Source: Nitrospirae bacterium GWB2_47_37
Lineage (GTDB): Bacteria; Nitrospirota; Thermodesulfovibrionia; Thermodesulfovibrionales; Dissulfurispiraceae
DNA: 64,000 nucleotides
Assembly: GCA_001803635.1 (NCBI GenBank)
Contig: MHDU01000046.1
Span: forward strand, 103,625 to 167,624
Reading direction: 5' to 3'
Below are positions 47,518 to 56,866 of this stretch, one piece after another. Position numbers and translations under genes: made by a program. The notes beneath the pieces were generated by a model, which was given only the letters and a program-made list of their open reading frames with translations, was not told where the DNA came from and made no database searches. Every line of letters begins with the position of its first letter. Position 1 is the first letter of the stretch.

Positions 47518-48666
47518 ATGCAAGTAACTATTTCCGTTCCAGGCCGCTTCCATGCCTTTTACCTTGCACAACAACTGCTTAAATATGGATATATGGAGAG
47601 ACTTATTACTTCATATCCGAGATTTGAAGTTGTTAAATACGGTATCCCAAAAAATAAAATTAAGTCCATCGTAATAAAAGAAGTATTGGAAAGAGGATGG
47701 GATGAATTCCCTTTTGTGAAAAAAATATACAATCCTCAATATGTAATATCCGAAATATATGATACTTGGGCGTCTAATCTTTGCACCAAAACTAACATTC
47801 ATGTTGGGTTTTCAGGTTATTCATTAAATACTTTGAAAAAAGCTAAAAAAATGGGATCTATCACAGTATTAGAACGAGGAAGTTCTCATATTCTTTATCA
47901 AACTCAAATCTTACTGGAAGAGTATGATAAATTAGGTTTAATGCCTCGGGTTGCACATCCAAAGATTATTGAGAAAGAATTAAAAGAATATCTTGAGGCT
48001 GATTATATTTCAGTTCCATCGTTATTTGCCAAACAAAGTTTCCTTGAATACGGCATACCTGAGACTAAACTAATTCATATTCCATATGGAGTCCACCTTA
48101 ATGAATTTAGGCAGATACCAAAAGAAGACAATATTTTCAGGGTGGTTTATGCCGGTGCTATGAGTATTCAAAAGGGCATTCACTATTTATTGCAAGCATT
48201 TTCAGAGCTAAAGATTCCGAATTCAGAACTTTTATTAGTGGGTGGAATCAGTGATGAGATAAGACCATTCTTTAATAGATACAAGAATAATCTTAAATGG
48301 GTCAATCATGTGCCCCAAAAAGAGTTATATAAATATTATTCTCAAGGTTCTATTTTTGTTATCCTGTCTATACAGGAAGGCCTTGCTATGGTACAGGCTC
48401 AGGCAATGGCTTGCGGTCTACCTGTAATATGCACAACCAATACAGGGGGGGGGGATATCGTTAGAGACGGTATTGATGGTTTTATTATCCCAATAAAAAA
48501 TACTGAAGCAGTAAAAGATAGACTCCTTTATTTATATAATAACCACAAAATATGTAAGGCAATGGGGCAGTCTGCAAGGGAGCGTGTAAGCAAAGGATTT
48601 ACATGGGATGATTATGGGGATAGAATGATAAGTGAGTATGAAAGGATAGTGAGATCGTATGCCTAA
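47518..48666 (+). CDS. GT4 glycosyltransferase with an in-frame poly(G) tract
   Basis: 382 residues. The N-terminal domain is short and unusual (ISVPGRFHAFYLAQQLLKYG). The donor domain is clear: HIPYGVHLNEF, VYAGAMSIQKGIHYLLQAF and ILSIQEGLAMVQAQAMACGLPVICT, then TNTGGGDIVRDGIDGF. The three glycine codons in the last motif, plus the next G, form a run of ten Gs (48445-48454), in frame here. A slip of one base would truncate the protein. The gene lies between the flippase and the polymerase genes. Confidence 0.88.
   Translation: MQVTISVPGRFHAFYLAQQLLKYGYMERLITSYPRFEVVKYGIPKNKIKSIVIKEVLERGWDEFPFVKKIYNPQYVISEIYDTWASNLCTKTNIHVGFSGYSLNTLKKAKKMGSITVLERGSSHILYQTQILLEEYDKLGLMPRVAHPKIIEKELKEYLEADYISVPSLFAKQSFLEYGIPETKLIHIPYGVHLNEFRQIPKEDNIFRVVYAGAMSIQKGIHYLLQAFSELKIPNSELLLVGGISDEIRPFFNRYKNNLKWVNHVPQKELYKYYSQGSIFVILSIQEGLAMVQAQAMACGLPVICTTNTGGGDIVRDGIDGFIIPIKNTEAVKDRLLYLYNNHKICKAMGQSARERVSKGFTWDDYGDRMISEYERIVRSYA
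48445..48454 (+). repeat. Poly(G)10 tract inside a glycosyltransferase gene
   Basis: Ten consecutive Gs cover three GGG glycine codons and the first base of GAT. The surrounding gene is AT-rich. It may be a slippage-prone phase-variation tract. Confidence 0.85.
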
Positions 48667-50020
48667 TGATGTTATAAGTCAATTATTGGTCATCTTCATT
48701 ACTATATCCGTTCAGATATGGTTTGTCCATAAAGTAAAGAGTCGTTATAAGACAGGTCCGAACATTTATATTTTTCATCCGATTTTTTTTATTAACTTGG
48801 TTGAAATATTATTTTTCTTCTCACCGTTTGTTTTTTTCTTGTTGAATAAGGGAATCTACGATAAGGGATATATTTTTAATAATTCTTCTATGCCATTAGT
48901 AATATATTGCATATCACTGTTAAATTTTAATATTGTATGTTTTTTTCTTGAGGGTGTTTTATTGAAGAAACTAAAGGTTTCAAATTCTGAAGACACTCTT
49001 TTCGATTTTAAGCAAAGCGAATTCAAACTGTGGATTATTATTTATGTGGTAGTTTGGATAGCACGACTCATAACAATCTCTATCGGTACTTACTGGCATG
49101 TTTTTGTCACTCCCGAGATGCAGGCAAGAAGAGATGCCTTTTCACATATTACAAGCCTATTAGCATTTTTTACTGTAGTTCTTGCTCCAATTTTTTGGTA
49201 TATCGCCTCTTTACTGTATTTTACACAATATAAATCAAATAAAAAATATAGGACTATTTTTAAACTTTTAATATTCGCAGAAATCATTTTCTATCTGCCG
49301 TCAGGCGGAAAACTATTGGCTCTGATGCCTATAATCGCATATTTTATAGCTAACTATATGGTGAATGGTTTTAAAATTTTCATAAAACAGTTTGCAGTAT
49401 TTATACTTATCGTGTCGTTGCTTTTGCCGTTGCATAATTTATTTAGAGGAACAGGTAAAATCAGTATAGAATCAATAAAAAAAATCCAAAAAAGCAAAGA
49501 AAACTATTTATCACAAAGCATATCGCAAACTTTTAATAGAGCAGAAAATTTCTCGGCATATTTTGTATTTGTTGAAAAAGTTGAAAGCTTTCTAAAGGGT
49601 AAAACTTACAATCAAATATTTTCAGCTCCAATCCCTCGATTTTTCTGGCATAACAAGCCTAAGGCCGCGAATGCGAATGAGATTGGACGCAAATATGGAT
49701 TGCTCGGAAATGATTTTATAACTTCTCCGGCTATCGGCATGTGGGCTGAGGCGTATTTGAATTTTGGATTTAGCGGATTGTTTTTAATCGGGACATGCAT
49801 GTCGATATTTTCGCTTTTTTTATTTAAACATATGATGATAAACAGGACTCTTTGGAGTAGTTTCTACTGCTATTATATCTTTTTCCTATATGTCACAAGA
49901 CCCCAGTCTATGATTGGAGGGATGATTTCTGATGTTATTAAATTATTTATAGTTTTATTTCTTTTTAAACTTCTTATTAAAGCACATGAAAAGAGAATTA
50001 TTTATTGGACAGCTAAATGA
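48659..50020 (+). CDS. O-antigen polymerase-like membrane protein (Wzy candidate 1)
   Basis: 453 residues, strongly hydrophobic with about ten to twelve helices. The stretch IFSAPIPRFFWHNKPKAANANEIG, followed by a SPAIGMWAEAYLNFGFSG segment, is the typical late periplasmic loop of oligosaccharide repeat-unit polymerases. It would join repeat units on the outer face of the inner membrane. Its start overlaps the GT4 stop by eight bases, and its end overlaps the next membrane gene by ATGA. Confidence 0.78.
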   Translation: MPNDVISQLLVIFITISVQIWFVHKVKSRYKTGPNIYIFHPIFFINLVEILFFFSPFVFFLLNKGIYDKGYIFNNSSMPLVIYCISLLNFNIVCFFLEGVLLKKLKVSNSEDTLFDFKQSEFKLWIIIYVVVWIARLITISIGTYWHVFVTPEMQARRDAFSHITSLLAFFTVVLAPIFWYIASLLYFTQYKSNKKYRTIFKLLIFAEIIFYLPSGGKLLALMPIIAYFIANYMVNGFKIFIKQFAVFILIVSLLLPLHNLFRGTGKISIESIKKIQKSKENYLSQSISQTFNRAENFSAYFVFVEKVESFLKGKTYNQIFSAPIPRFFWHNKPKAANANEIGRKYGLLGNDFITSPAIGMWAEAYLNFGFSGLFLIGTCMSIFSLFLFKHMMINRTLWSSFYCYYIFFLYVTRPQSMIGGMISDVIKLFIVLFLFKLLIKAHEKRIIYWTAK

Positions 50021-51375
50021 AAGAAATAATACAAAAAAACTTCATATTCATAATCATTACAACTTTTTTTATCTTTGGCTCTAAGTTTTTATTTTATAAA
50101 ATTTCATCGCGATTTAATATAGTTTTATCTGTTGACTATGAATTAACAGTGAGCATTCTTATTATTGCAGTTTTCGTTGGATATAGTGCCTATAATAAAA
50201 AAATTAATGCAATAGTAAAGAGTTTTTTCATGATAGATAACTCCATTGAATTATTTTTTGTAATATTCCTTTTTTGGAGTTTATTTACCGGGGTATTCGG
50301 TTTAAATCCATCGCAATCAATAGAAGCAGTGGCATTATTTATGCTTAATTATATTCTTCTTAGTAAAATAATTAATTCAGAAATAAAGAATGTTAATCAT
50401 TTATTAATTGTATTTAGTATGCTGTTCTGGATTTTTTTAGGGGTAGTGTCTACCACCGGATATATAGTCGTAATAAATAAAATTGGGTTTAATCCATATG
50501 TTAATGCCGGACGGAATGGCGTGTTTTTTAATCCAAATGTCTTAGGACTTTATTCGTTAATTCTTTTTCTTTTGAGTCTCCTTCTTCTGTTTAATTCTAA
50601 AAAAAAGTATATGTTTATATTGTATTATATCAGTATAGCTGTAAGCATTTTTATCCTTCTATTTAGTGGTTCACGGACTTGTGTAGCAGTCTCCATTCTT
50701 TCTATTATTATTATTGCATTTTTATTTTTTAAAGCGAATATGCGGGAAGCATTAATTCATGTAGCAATGATAGTGATTTTGTATTTAGGCATTAGCTACT
50801 TTTTGGATATTGATATGCTCAGATTGTTTTTCAGAGAAACTAATACAGCAGTCAATACTGTAAATAATACTGCAAATAATATTTTGTCTCCTTCGGATAT
50901 TATTAAGACTCTCAATGAAATTAAAAAAGAAAATTTACTGGGAAGTGGTAGAATGATAATTTGGAGACAACTAATTCAGTATACAGTGGATAATAATTTG
51001 TTAATTGGAATTGGAATTGCTAATACAGAAGCATTATCAACATTATTGCTGAAGGAGGTCACATTTGCTCACAGCGCTTTTATTGATATTTTTGTGGGGA
51101 CAGGCTTAATAGGAGTGATTCTTTTTACATGTTTTTCCGGGGCAGTATTGTACAAGCTTTATAATCTATATAGACTATCGTTCGACAAGAAATTGTGGAT
51201 TACTTTTTTTGTATTAGCATTGTCTATAATAATACATAGTCTTTTTGAAAATACTATTAACTCCCCTACGCATATTATTTTTCAGATTTTTATGTTATGC
51301 ACAGCAGCCGTCAAAATAGGAGATAATAATATCAAGAATTCAGAAATGCTTGAAGAAAACGAGAATAAAAATTGA
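50017..51375 (+). CDS. O-antigen ligase/polymerase-family membrane protein (WaaL/Wzy candidate 2)
   Basis: 452 residues with many hydrophobic helices. The late loop LLGSGRMIIWRQLIQYTVDNNLLIGIG and AHSAFIDIFVGTGLIGVILF fit the Wzy_C/O-antigen ligase family. It could be the ligase that attaches the chain to lipid A core or a second polymerase. A poorly conserved loop before it (TNTAVNTVNNTANN) is repetitive. It is coupled to the preceding polymerase-like gene by ATGA. Confidence 0.82.
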   Translation: MKEIIQKNFIFIIITTFFIFGSKFLFYKISSRFNIVLSVDYELTVSILIIAVFVGYSAYNKKINAIVKSFFMIDNSIELFFVIFLFWSLFTGVFGLNPSQSIEAVALFMLNYILLSKIINSEIKNVNHLLIVFSMLFWIFLGVVSTTGYIVVINKIGFNPYVNAGRNGVFFNPNVLGLYSLILFLLSLLLLFNSKKKYMFILYYISIAVSIFILLFSGSRTCVAVSILSIIIIAFLFFKANMREALIHVAMIVILYLGISYFLDIDMLRLFFRETNTAVNTVNNTANNILSPSDIIKTLNEIKKENLLGSGRMIIWRQLIQYTVDNNLLIGIGIANTEALSTLLLKEVTFAHSAFIDIFVGTGLIGVILFTCFSGAVLYKLYNLYRLSFDKKLWITFFVLALSIIIHSLFENTINSPTHIIFQIFMLCTAAVKIGDNNIKNSEMLEENENKN

Positions 51376-52580
51376 AAATCCTACACGTTACGCCGCACTA
51401 TGAACCTGCCTTTGAGCTTGGAGGGATCGTTCGCAGTATTAGTCAACTCTGCAGGGAATTAGCAAGGCTTAACATTGATGTTACTGTTTTTACTACTAAT
51501 AATAATCGATATGAAAATTTTAGGCATTATCCTTTAAATCAGGAAACTGTGGTCAATGGCGTGAAGGTATGGTTTTTTGATACGAAACTTTTCAATAGAA
51601 AATTTCTCTATAGTCCTGAGCTTGGGAGGGCGTGTTATGAAAAAATGCAGCAGTTTGATATTCTTCATTTAACTTCATTTTGGTGTTATCCCGGCATACC
51701 GGCAGGAAAGGCTGCAAGGAATAGCGGCATCCCTTATATTTTATCTCCTCGCGGCACCTTAGTGCCGTACTGCCTCAATAATGGATGGCTTAAGAAAAAA
51801 TTCTATCTGAATCTTTTTGAAAAAAAAAATATTTCGGCGGCATCGGCTGTGCATTACACGACTGAATTAGAGCGAGAAACAACCCATGGACATAATAGAT
51901 TAATAAATCCTTCTTTTGTTGTGCCGAATCCTGTTGATATTGAAAATTTAACAAGCTTGCCGTCTAAAGAAGAAGCGAGGAAATATCTCGACTTACCTCA
52001 GGATGCAAAAGTCATTTCTTTTGTCGGGCGCCTGAATAGGCGGAAAGCATTGGATGTGTTGGTTCAGTCTTTTGCAGGAGTTGCACCTCAATTGGACAAT
52101 AATTGTTGCCTTTTAATGGCAGGTCATGACGACGGCTACGGTATAAGGTTACAAAAACTTGTCAAAAAGAAAGGATTGGCTAATAAAGTCAGATTCATGG
52201 GATTTGTAGATGCAAAAAAAAGAGGATTTATTTTAAGGGCATCCGATCTATTTTGGTTCGCTACATACCCGGGTGAAAACTTCGGACACGCGGCTGTAGA
52301 AGCCATGGCGGCAGGGATACCTGTGTTGTTTTCCGAAAATGTAGGCATTTCTGAGGATGCCGTTCAAAATGAGGCTGGAATTGTTGTTAACCTTAATCCT
52401 GATGAGATTGTTAAGAAAGTTATGGGCTTACTTTCCGATAAAGAAAAATTAAACTCCATATCTATGAATGCTCAACAACTGATCTTTAAATACGATGCGA
52501 CTAAAATTACCCCTTTAATGTTAACGGCTTATGAAGATGTTTTAAGAGGCAGCCGAAGCCCGGAACTGCGGTGGAGATAA
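51372..52580 (+). CDS. GT4 glycosyltransferase
   Basis: 402 residues with a TTG start at 51372 that overlaps the previous stop (TTGA). The sequence begins MKILHVTPHYEPAFELGG, a normal GT4 N terminus. The donor domain has ISFVGRLNRRKALDVLVQSF and ATYPGENFGHAAVEAMAAGIPVLF. HLTSFWCYPGIPAGKAA lies in the first domain. A run of ten As at 51820-51829 is present but fits the AT-rich background. It likely adds one sugar to the repeat unit. Confidence 0.88.
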   Translation: MKILHVTPHYEPAFELGGIVRSISQLCRELARLNIDVTVFTTNNNRYENFRHYPLNQETVVNGVKVWFFDTKLFNRKFLYSPELGRACYEKMQQFDILHLTSFWCYPGIPAGKAARNSGIPYILSPRGTLVPYCLNNGWLKKKFYLNLFEKKNISAASAVHYTTELERETTHGHNRLINPSFVVPNPVDIENLTSLPSKEEARKYLDLPQDAKVISFVGRLNRRKALDVLVQSFAGVAPQLDNNCCLLMAGHDDGYGIRLQKLVKKKGLANKVRFMGFVDAKKRGFILRASDLFWFATYPGENFGHAAVEAMAAGIPVLFSENVGISEDAVQNEAGIVVNLNPDEIVKKVMGLLSDKEKLNSISMNAQQLIFKYDATKITPLMLTAYEDVLRGSRSPELRWR

Positions 52581-52587
52581 AAACAAA

Positions 52588-53421
52588 ATGACAAATAAAT
52601 TGGCATGCATAGTTTTGACAAAAGACGAGGAGAAAAACATAGGAACATGTCTTGCTAATTTAAAATGGGTAGATGAGTTGTTCATAGTTGACTCGGGGAG
52701 CACCGATACTACTCTGCAAATAGCTGAAAGATATGACGCAAATATTTTTATCAATAGGATGAATCCATTTATTATATCGGAACAAAGAAACTGGGCCATC
52801 CATAACTGCCCCATCAGATCTGAATGGATATTGTTTATTGACGCAGACGAGATCATAACGGATAGTTTAAAAAAAGAAATACTCTTTAAAATAGATAATA
52901 ATGAAAACAAACTTGCCTTTCGGTTATGCTTTAAATTCATTTTTATGGGGAAATGGCTGAAGCATACCGTACAGTTTCCCTCATGGCATGACAGGCTACT
53001 AAAAAAAGGGTTTATATATTTTACAGGCGGTGTATGGGAACATTTTGACTGTGAGGATGACAAGATCGGCTATATAAATGAACCTTATCTTCACTATGGT
53101 TTTAATAACGGAATATCAGGATGGATAGATAAACACAATAGATATTCGACTGCTAATGCGCAACGGATTTTTGAATATAAAAAACAGAAGATTAATTGGA
53201 GAATCTTATTCAAGAATGCTCTTAATAATAGGAATAGGAAGCGCGAGCTTGAAAAAATATTAAGTCGAATGCCGATTTTATTTCCGTTTGTTACCTTTTT
53301 TTATCTATATTTTATAAAAAGAGGTTTCTGGGAGGGATTAGCCGGGTTTGTTTATTCTCTGATGTTATCTGCAAATAACTTTTTTATGTGGCTTAAGGTC
53401 AGAGAGCTGGAAGATAGATGA
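52588..53421 (+). CDS. GT2 glycosyltransferase (WaaE/KdtX-like)
   Basis: 277 residues. The N terminus CIVLTKDEEKNIGTCLANLK and FIVDSGSTDTTLQIAE are the WaaE family pattern (lipopolysaccharide core beta-1,4-glucosyltransferases). The acceptor-side WILFIDADEII and WHDRLLKKG also match. It may act in the inner core or on the repeat unit. It is coupled by ATGA to the two-domain oxidoreductase. Confidence 0.88.
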   Translation: MTNKLACIVLTKDEEKNIGTCLANLKWVDELFIVDSGSTDTTLQIAERYDANIFINRMNPFIISEQRNWAIHNCPIRSEWILFIDADEIITDSLKKEILFKIDNNENKLAFRLCFKFIFMGKWLKHTVQFPSWHDRLLKKGFIYFTGGVWEHFDCEDDKIGYINEPYLHYGFNNGISGWIDKHNRYSTANAQRIFEYKKQKINWRILFKNALNNRNRKRELEKILSRMPILFPFVTFFYLYFIKRGFWEGLAGFVYSLMLSANNFFMWLKVRELEDR

Positions 53422-55625
53422 AAATCCTTGCTCAAAATTATAGTAATGGTGACCTTGAATTACTCGAAGTTCCGATGTTTACTGAGATAAAAGGGCTTTT
53501 GGTTGAGACAAAGGCGTCCCTTGTTTCAGTCGGCACTGAGAAGGCAATGATAGATATTGCTAAAAAGAACATTATAGGCAAAGCGATAGCCCGTCCTGAT
53601 TGGGTTAGACAAGTAATTGATAAAGTAAAGACAGACGGTCTTATGGAGGCATGGAGACAGTCTAAGGCAAGACTCGATATGCCTGTTCCTCTCGGCTATT
53701 CATGCTCAGGCATTTTAAAAGATGTCGGTACCAGAGACGGTGATTTCCGTATAGGAACCAGAGTTGCGTGTGCAGGAAGCGGCTATGCCTCACATGCGGA
53801 ATTCAATTTAGTCCCTCCAAATCTCTGTGTAAAGATACCGGATAATGTTTCTTTTGAAGATGCCGCTTATGTTGCTGTCGGCGGTATTGCAATGGAGGCA
53901 GTCAGGCTTGCGAAGGTTGAGTTTGGACATAAAATCGGCGTAATCGGTCTTGGTTTGCTGGGACAGTTGACTGTTCAAATTCTCAGGTCTGCCGGCTGCC
54001 ATATTATAGGAATTGATATATCAGAAAAGAAATGTGAACTTGCATTGAAACATGGCGCAGAAGTTATAGCTGTCGACGGGAAAGATGACCCTATCTCTCG
54101 ATCAATGGCCTTTGCAAATGATGAGGGGCTTGATGCGGTAATTATAATGGCTTCTTTTGATAGTAACAAACCGTTAATTGATGCTGCAGAAATGTGCAGG
54201 GAACGAGGCAGGATAGTAGCCTGCGGACTAGTAGGACTGAATATTCCAAGAGAAACTTTCTACAAAAAAGAGCTTGACTTTGCTGTATCAAGGGCATGGG
54301 GTCCGGGAATGTATGATCCTGATTACGAAGAACGAGGGCTTAAATATCCGTTAGCCTATGCAAGATGGACTGCGCTAAGGAATATGGAAGAATTTCTGAA
54401 AATGGTTTCTTTGGGAACAATAAAGCTTGACGATATTACGACGCATATATTTTCTTTTGATAGAGCCCTTGAAGCATATGAAATGATACTTTCCGGCAAA
54501 GAACCTGCGATTGGCGTTGTGCTTCGATATAACGAAAAGTCGGAAGGCAAAAATAAAAAATCAGGAGTGAAGATATTATCAAATATTGCAATTCAAAGAA
54601 ACAATATTAATGAAAAAAAATCTATCGGCATCGGGTTAATCGGCGCCGGTTTATTTGCGAGAGGGACATTGCTGCCTGCTATGCAGAGGATTAAAAAATT
54701 AAGTTTTGAAGGCGTGGCAACAGCAAGAGGACTTACAGGGCAGCACATCGCTAAAAGCTTTGATTTTAAATACTGCACTACCGACTATCTGGATATCCTT
54801 AACGACAAAAATATTGATATTGTTTTTATACTCACCCGACATAATTCTCATGCAAAATTTATTTGCGAGGCATTGAAAGCAGGCAAGGCTATTTTCGTGG
54901 AAAAACCGTTATGCATCAATGAAGAGCAGCTGAAGGAAATCGTAAATACATATTCATTAGTTGCGAGCAATAACTTATCAACGCCTTTCTTGACGGTTGG
55001 GTTTAACCGGAGATTCGCCCCAACAACCAAAAAATGCGTGGAATTTGTCGGACAAAACGGGAAAAACGCTATTGTTCAAATAAGATGTAATGCCGGATAT
55101 ATTCCTCCTGAATCGTGGGTTCATAAGAGAGAAGAGGGTGGAGGAAGAATTATTGGTGAAGTCTGTCATTTTGTCGATTTGGCCGATGCAATAACGGATG
55201 GGGTGCCCAAAAAAGTGTTTGCATCGGCCTTGAAAGATAATTACGGATTGAAGGATAATCTCACCATATCCATTCAAATGGATAACGGAGCAGTTGCCGG
55301 TATTACTTATGCTTCAAATGGCGACAAATCGTTTCCAAGGGAGGAGGTTCAAGTTTTTGCAGGAGGCGCCATATGTATTATAGAAAACTTCAAGAATATA
55401 ACATTTGTATCCTCCGGAAAGAAAAGGATACAAAAGTCTATTGAAGCGAATAGAGGATATAAAGAACAAATTGAAACTGTCGTTGAAGCTTTAATTGCAG
55501 GGATGCCCTCTCCGATAGATTTTAAACCTCTCGTCGCTGCAACGGTCACGACTTTCGCTATTGAGGAGTCCATAAAAATCGGCAAGGCTGTAGATATAAA
55601 TTTGGATGAGTGGTTTGCAAAATGA
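53418..55625 (+). CDS. Two-domain oxidoreductase: zinc-type alcohol dehydrogenase + Gfo/Idh/MocA
   Basis: 735 residues. The first half (about 1-370) is a medium-chain dehydrogenase with GYSCSGIL, an Ala/Gly-rich VAVGGIAMEAV and the NAD loop VIGLGLLGQLTVQ. The second half (about 395-735) is a Gfo/Idh/MocA oxidoreductase with IGLIGAGLFARGT, IFVEKPLCINEEQ and the active-site region GGGRIIGEVCHFVDL. The fusion is in frame with a short lysine-rich linker. Fused proteins of this kind occur in polysaccharide loci and may catalyse consecutive oxidation/reduction of a nucleotide or lipid-linked sugar. The substrate is unknown. Confidence 0.9.
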   Translation: MKILAQNYSNGDLELLEVPMFTEIKGLLVETKASLVSVGTEKAMIDIAKKNIIGKAIARPDWVRQVIDKVKTDGLMEAWRQSKARLDMPVPLGYSCSGILKDVGTRDGDFRIGTRVACAGSGYASHAEFNLVPPNLCVKIPDNVSFEDAAYVAVGGIAMEAVRLAKVEFGHKIGVIGLGLLGQLTVQILRSAGCHIIGIDISEKKCELALKHGAEVIAVDGKDDPISRSMAFANDEGLDAVIIMASFDSNKPLIDAAEMCRERGRIVACGLVGLNIPRETFYKKELDFAVSRAWGPGMYDPDYEERGLKYPLAYARWTALRNMEEFLKMVSLGTIKLDDITTHIFSFDRALEAYEMILSGKEPAIGVVLRYNEKSEGKNKKSGVKILSNIAIQRNNINEKKSIGIGLIGAGLFARGTLLPAMQRIKKLSFEGVATARGLTGQHIAKSFDFKYCTTDYLDILNDKNIDIVFILTRHNSHAKFICEALKAGKAIFVEKPLCINEEQLKEIVNTYSLVASNNLSTPFLTVGFNRRFAPTTKKCVEFVGQNGKNAIVQIRCNAGYIPPESWVHKREEGGGRIIGEVCHFVDLADAITDGVPKKVFASALKDNYGLKDNLTISIQMDNGAVAGITYASNGDKSFPREEVQVFAGGAICIIENFKNITFVSSGKKRIQKSIEANRGYKEQIETVVEALIAGMPSPIDFKPLVAATVTTFAIEESIKIGKAVDINLDEWFAK

Positions 55626-56866
55626 ATATACTTCTCTTGTCAAGATACTTTCCTCCTGAAATAGGCACGGCAGCAAATCTTTTTTTTGATCTTGCACGGG
55701 GATTAAGGGTTAATAGTCATAATGTAAGTGTTATTACTGGCTTTCCTTGGTATAATCTTGATGTTATTCCGGATAAATATAATGGGAAAATTTATATGGT
55801 TGAAAACATAGATGGGATAAAAATTATTAGATTGAAAATTCCCGTAATCGGGACGAAAAAAATTAAGCTTGCAGTAGGGCATTTAACTGCCCCGTTTGCA
55901 TCGTTTTTAGGAGGCTTGATAGAACAAAAGCCGGATATTATTTTTATTTATTCGCCGCCGTTATTTATGGGTATTGCAGGGTATTTGCTGAATTTATTCA
56001 AGGGGGTTCCTCTTGTAATGGGAGTTCAGGATTTGCATCCCCAATGTTATATAGATCAGGGTCTGTTGAAAAACAAAGCAATAATTAAATTTTGGGAAGA
56101 GGTTGAGAAATTCTGTTATAGAAGGGCATCACTTATAACGGTTCATTCTGAAGGCAATAAAAAACATATTTTTGAAACGAAGGGTATTAAAGAGGATAAG
56201 GTAAGGGTTTTGCCTAATTGGATAGATACGGATGAAGTTAAGCCATTGCCGCGAGACAATGAATTTGCGAACAGATTTGATTTAACCGGTAAATTCGTTG
56301 TAGGTTATGCAGGTACCTTGGGCATGTCGCAAGGGTTTATGAGCGTGATAGATGCTGCAAATATACTAAAAAATAGGAAGGATATTGATTTTTTTATTGT
56401 AGGAGACGGTATTGAAAAGAATAAAATGATAGAGAGAGTTAAAGAGTTGAATCTTGATAATGTGAGATTTCTTGAAATGCAGCCAAAGGATATATATCCT
56501 TACGTAGTTGCCTCCTGTGATGTTGGGATAGTTACATTAAATGATAGGGTTAAAACGCCTGTTGTTCCATCGAAGATATTAAGCATCATGGCAGCGGCAA
56601 GGCCCGTGCTTGCGAGCATACCGCATGAAGGCGATGCCGCAAAATTAATTAAAGAGGCAAATTGCGGCATAAATGTTGCTGTAGGGCAACCGGACAAACT
56701 TGCAGAAAAAATTCTCTATTTATATGGAAATAAGGATGCATGCAAAATATTTGCCGAATCCGGACGTAAATATGTGGTAGAAAAATTTTCCTTAAAGAAA
56801 GCTGTGAATAATGTCGAAAATTTATTCTATTCGGCGATTGAAAAATTTCAGGAGAAATCACAATGA
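55622..56866 (+). CDS. GT4 glycosyltransferase, WbuB-like
   Basis: 414 residues from the ATG at 55622 (ATGA overlap); a TTG/GTG-type start upstream would run into the oxidoreductase. MNILLLSRYFPPEIGTAANL and VQDLHPQCYIDQG are the WcaI/WbuB-type features. VGYAGTLGMSQGFMSVIDAA, followed by TPVVPSKILSIMAAARPVLA, is the donor domain. It is the second member of this group in the window (the other is at 29968). It probably transfers an N-acetylated 6-deoxyhexosamine. Confidence 0.88.
   Translation: MNILLLSRYFPPEIGTAANLFFDLARGLRVNSHNVSVITGFPWYNLDVIPDKYNGKIYMVENIDGIKIIRLKIPVIGTKKIKLAVGHLTAPFASFLGGLIEQKPDIIFIYSPPLFMGIAGYLLNLFKGVPLVMGVQDLHPQCYIDQGLLKNKAIIKFWEEVEKFCYRRASLITVHSEGNKKHIFETKGIKEDKVRVLPNWIDTDEVKPLPRDNEFANRFDLTGKFVVGYAGTLGMSQGFMSVIDAANILKNRKDIDFFIVGDGIEKNKMIERVKELNLDNVRFLEMQPKDIYPYVVASCDVGIVTLNDRVKTPVVPSKILSIMAAARPVLASIPHEGDAAKLIKEANCGINVAVGQPDKLAEKILYLYGNKDACKIFAESGRKYVVEKFSLKKAVNNVENLFYSAIEKFQEKSQ

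Noticed and set aside
51820..51829. A10 tract in the GT4 gene at 51372 as a phase switch
   Set aside because: Runs of As are common throughout this AT-rich region, unlike the G10 run, so this is not evidence on its own.
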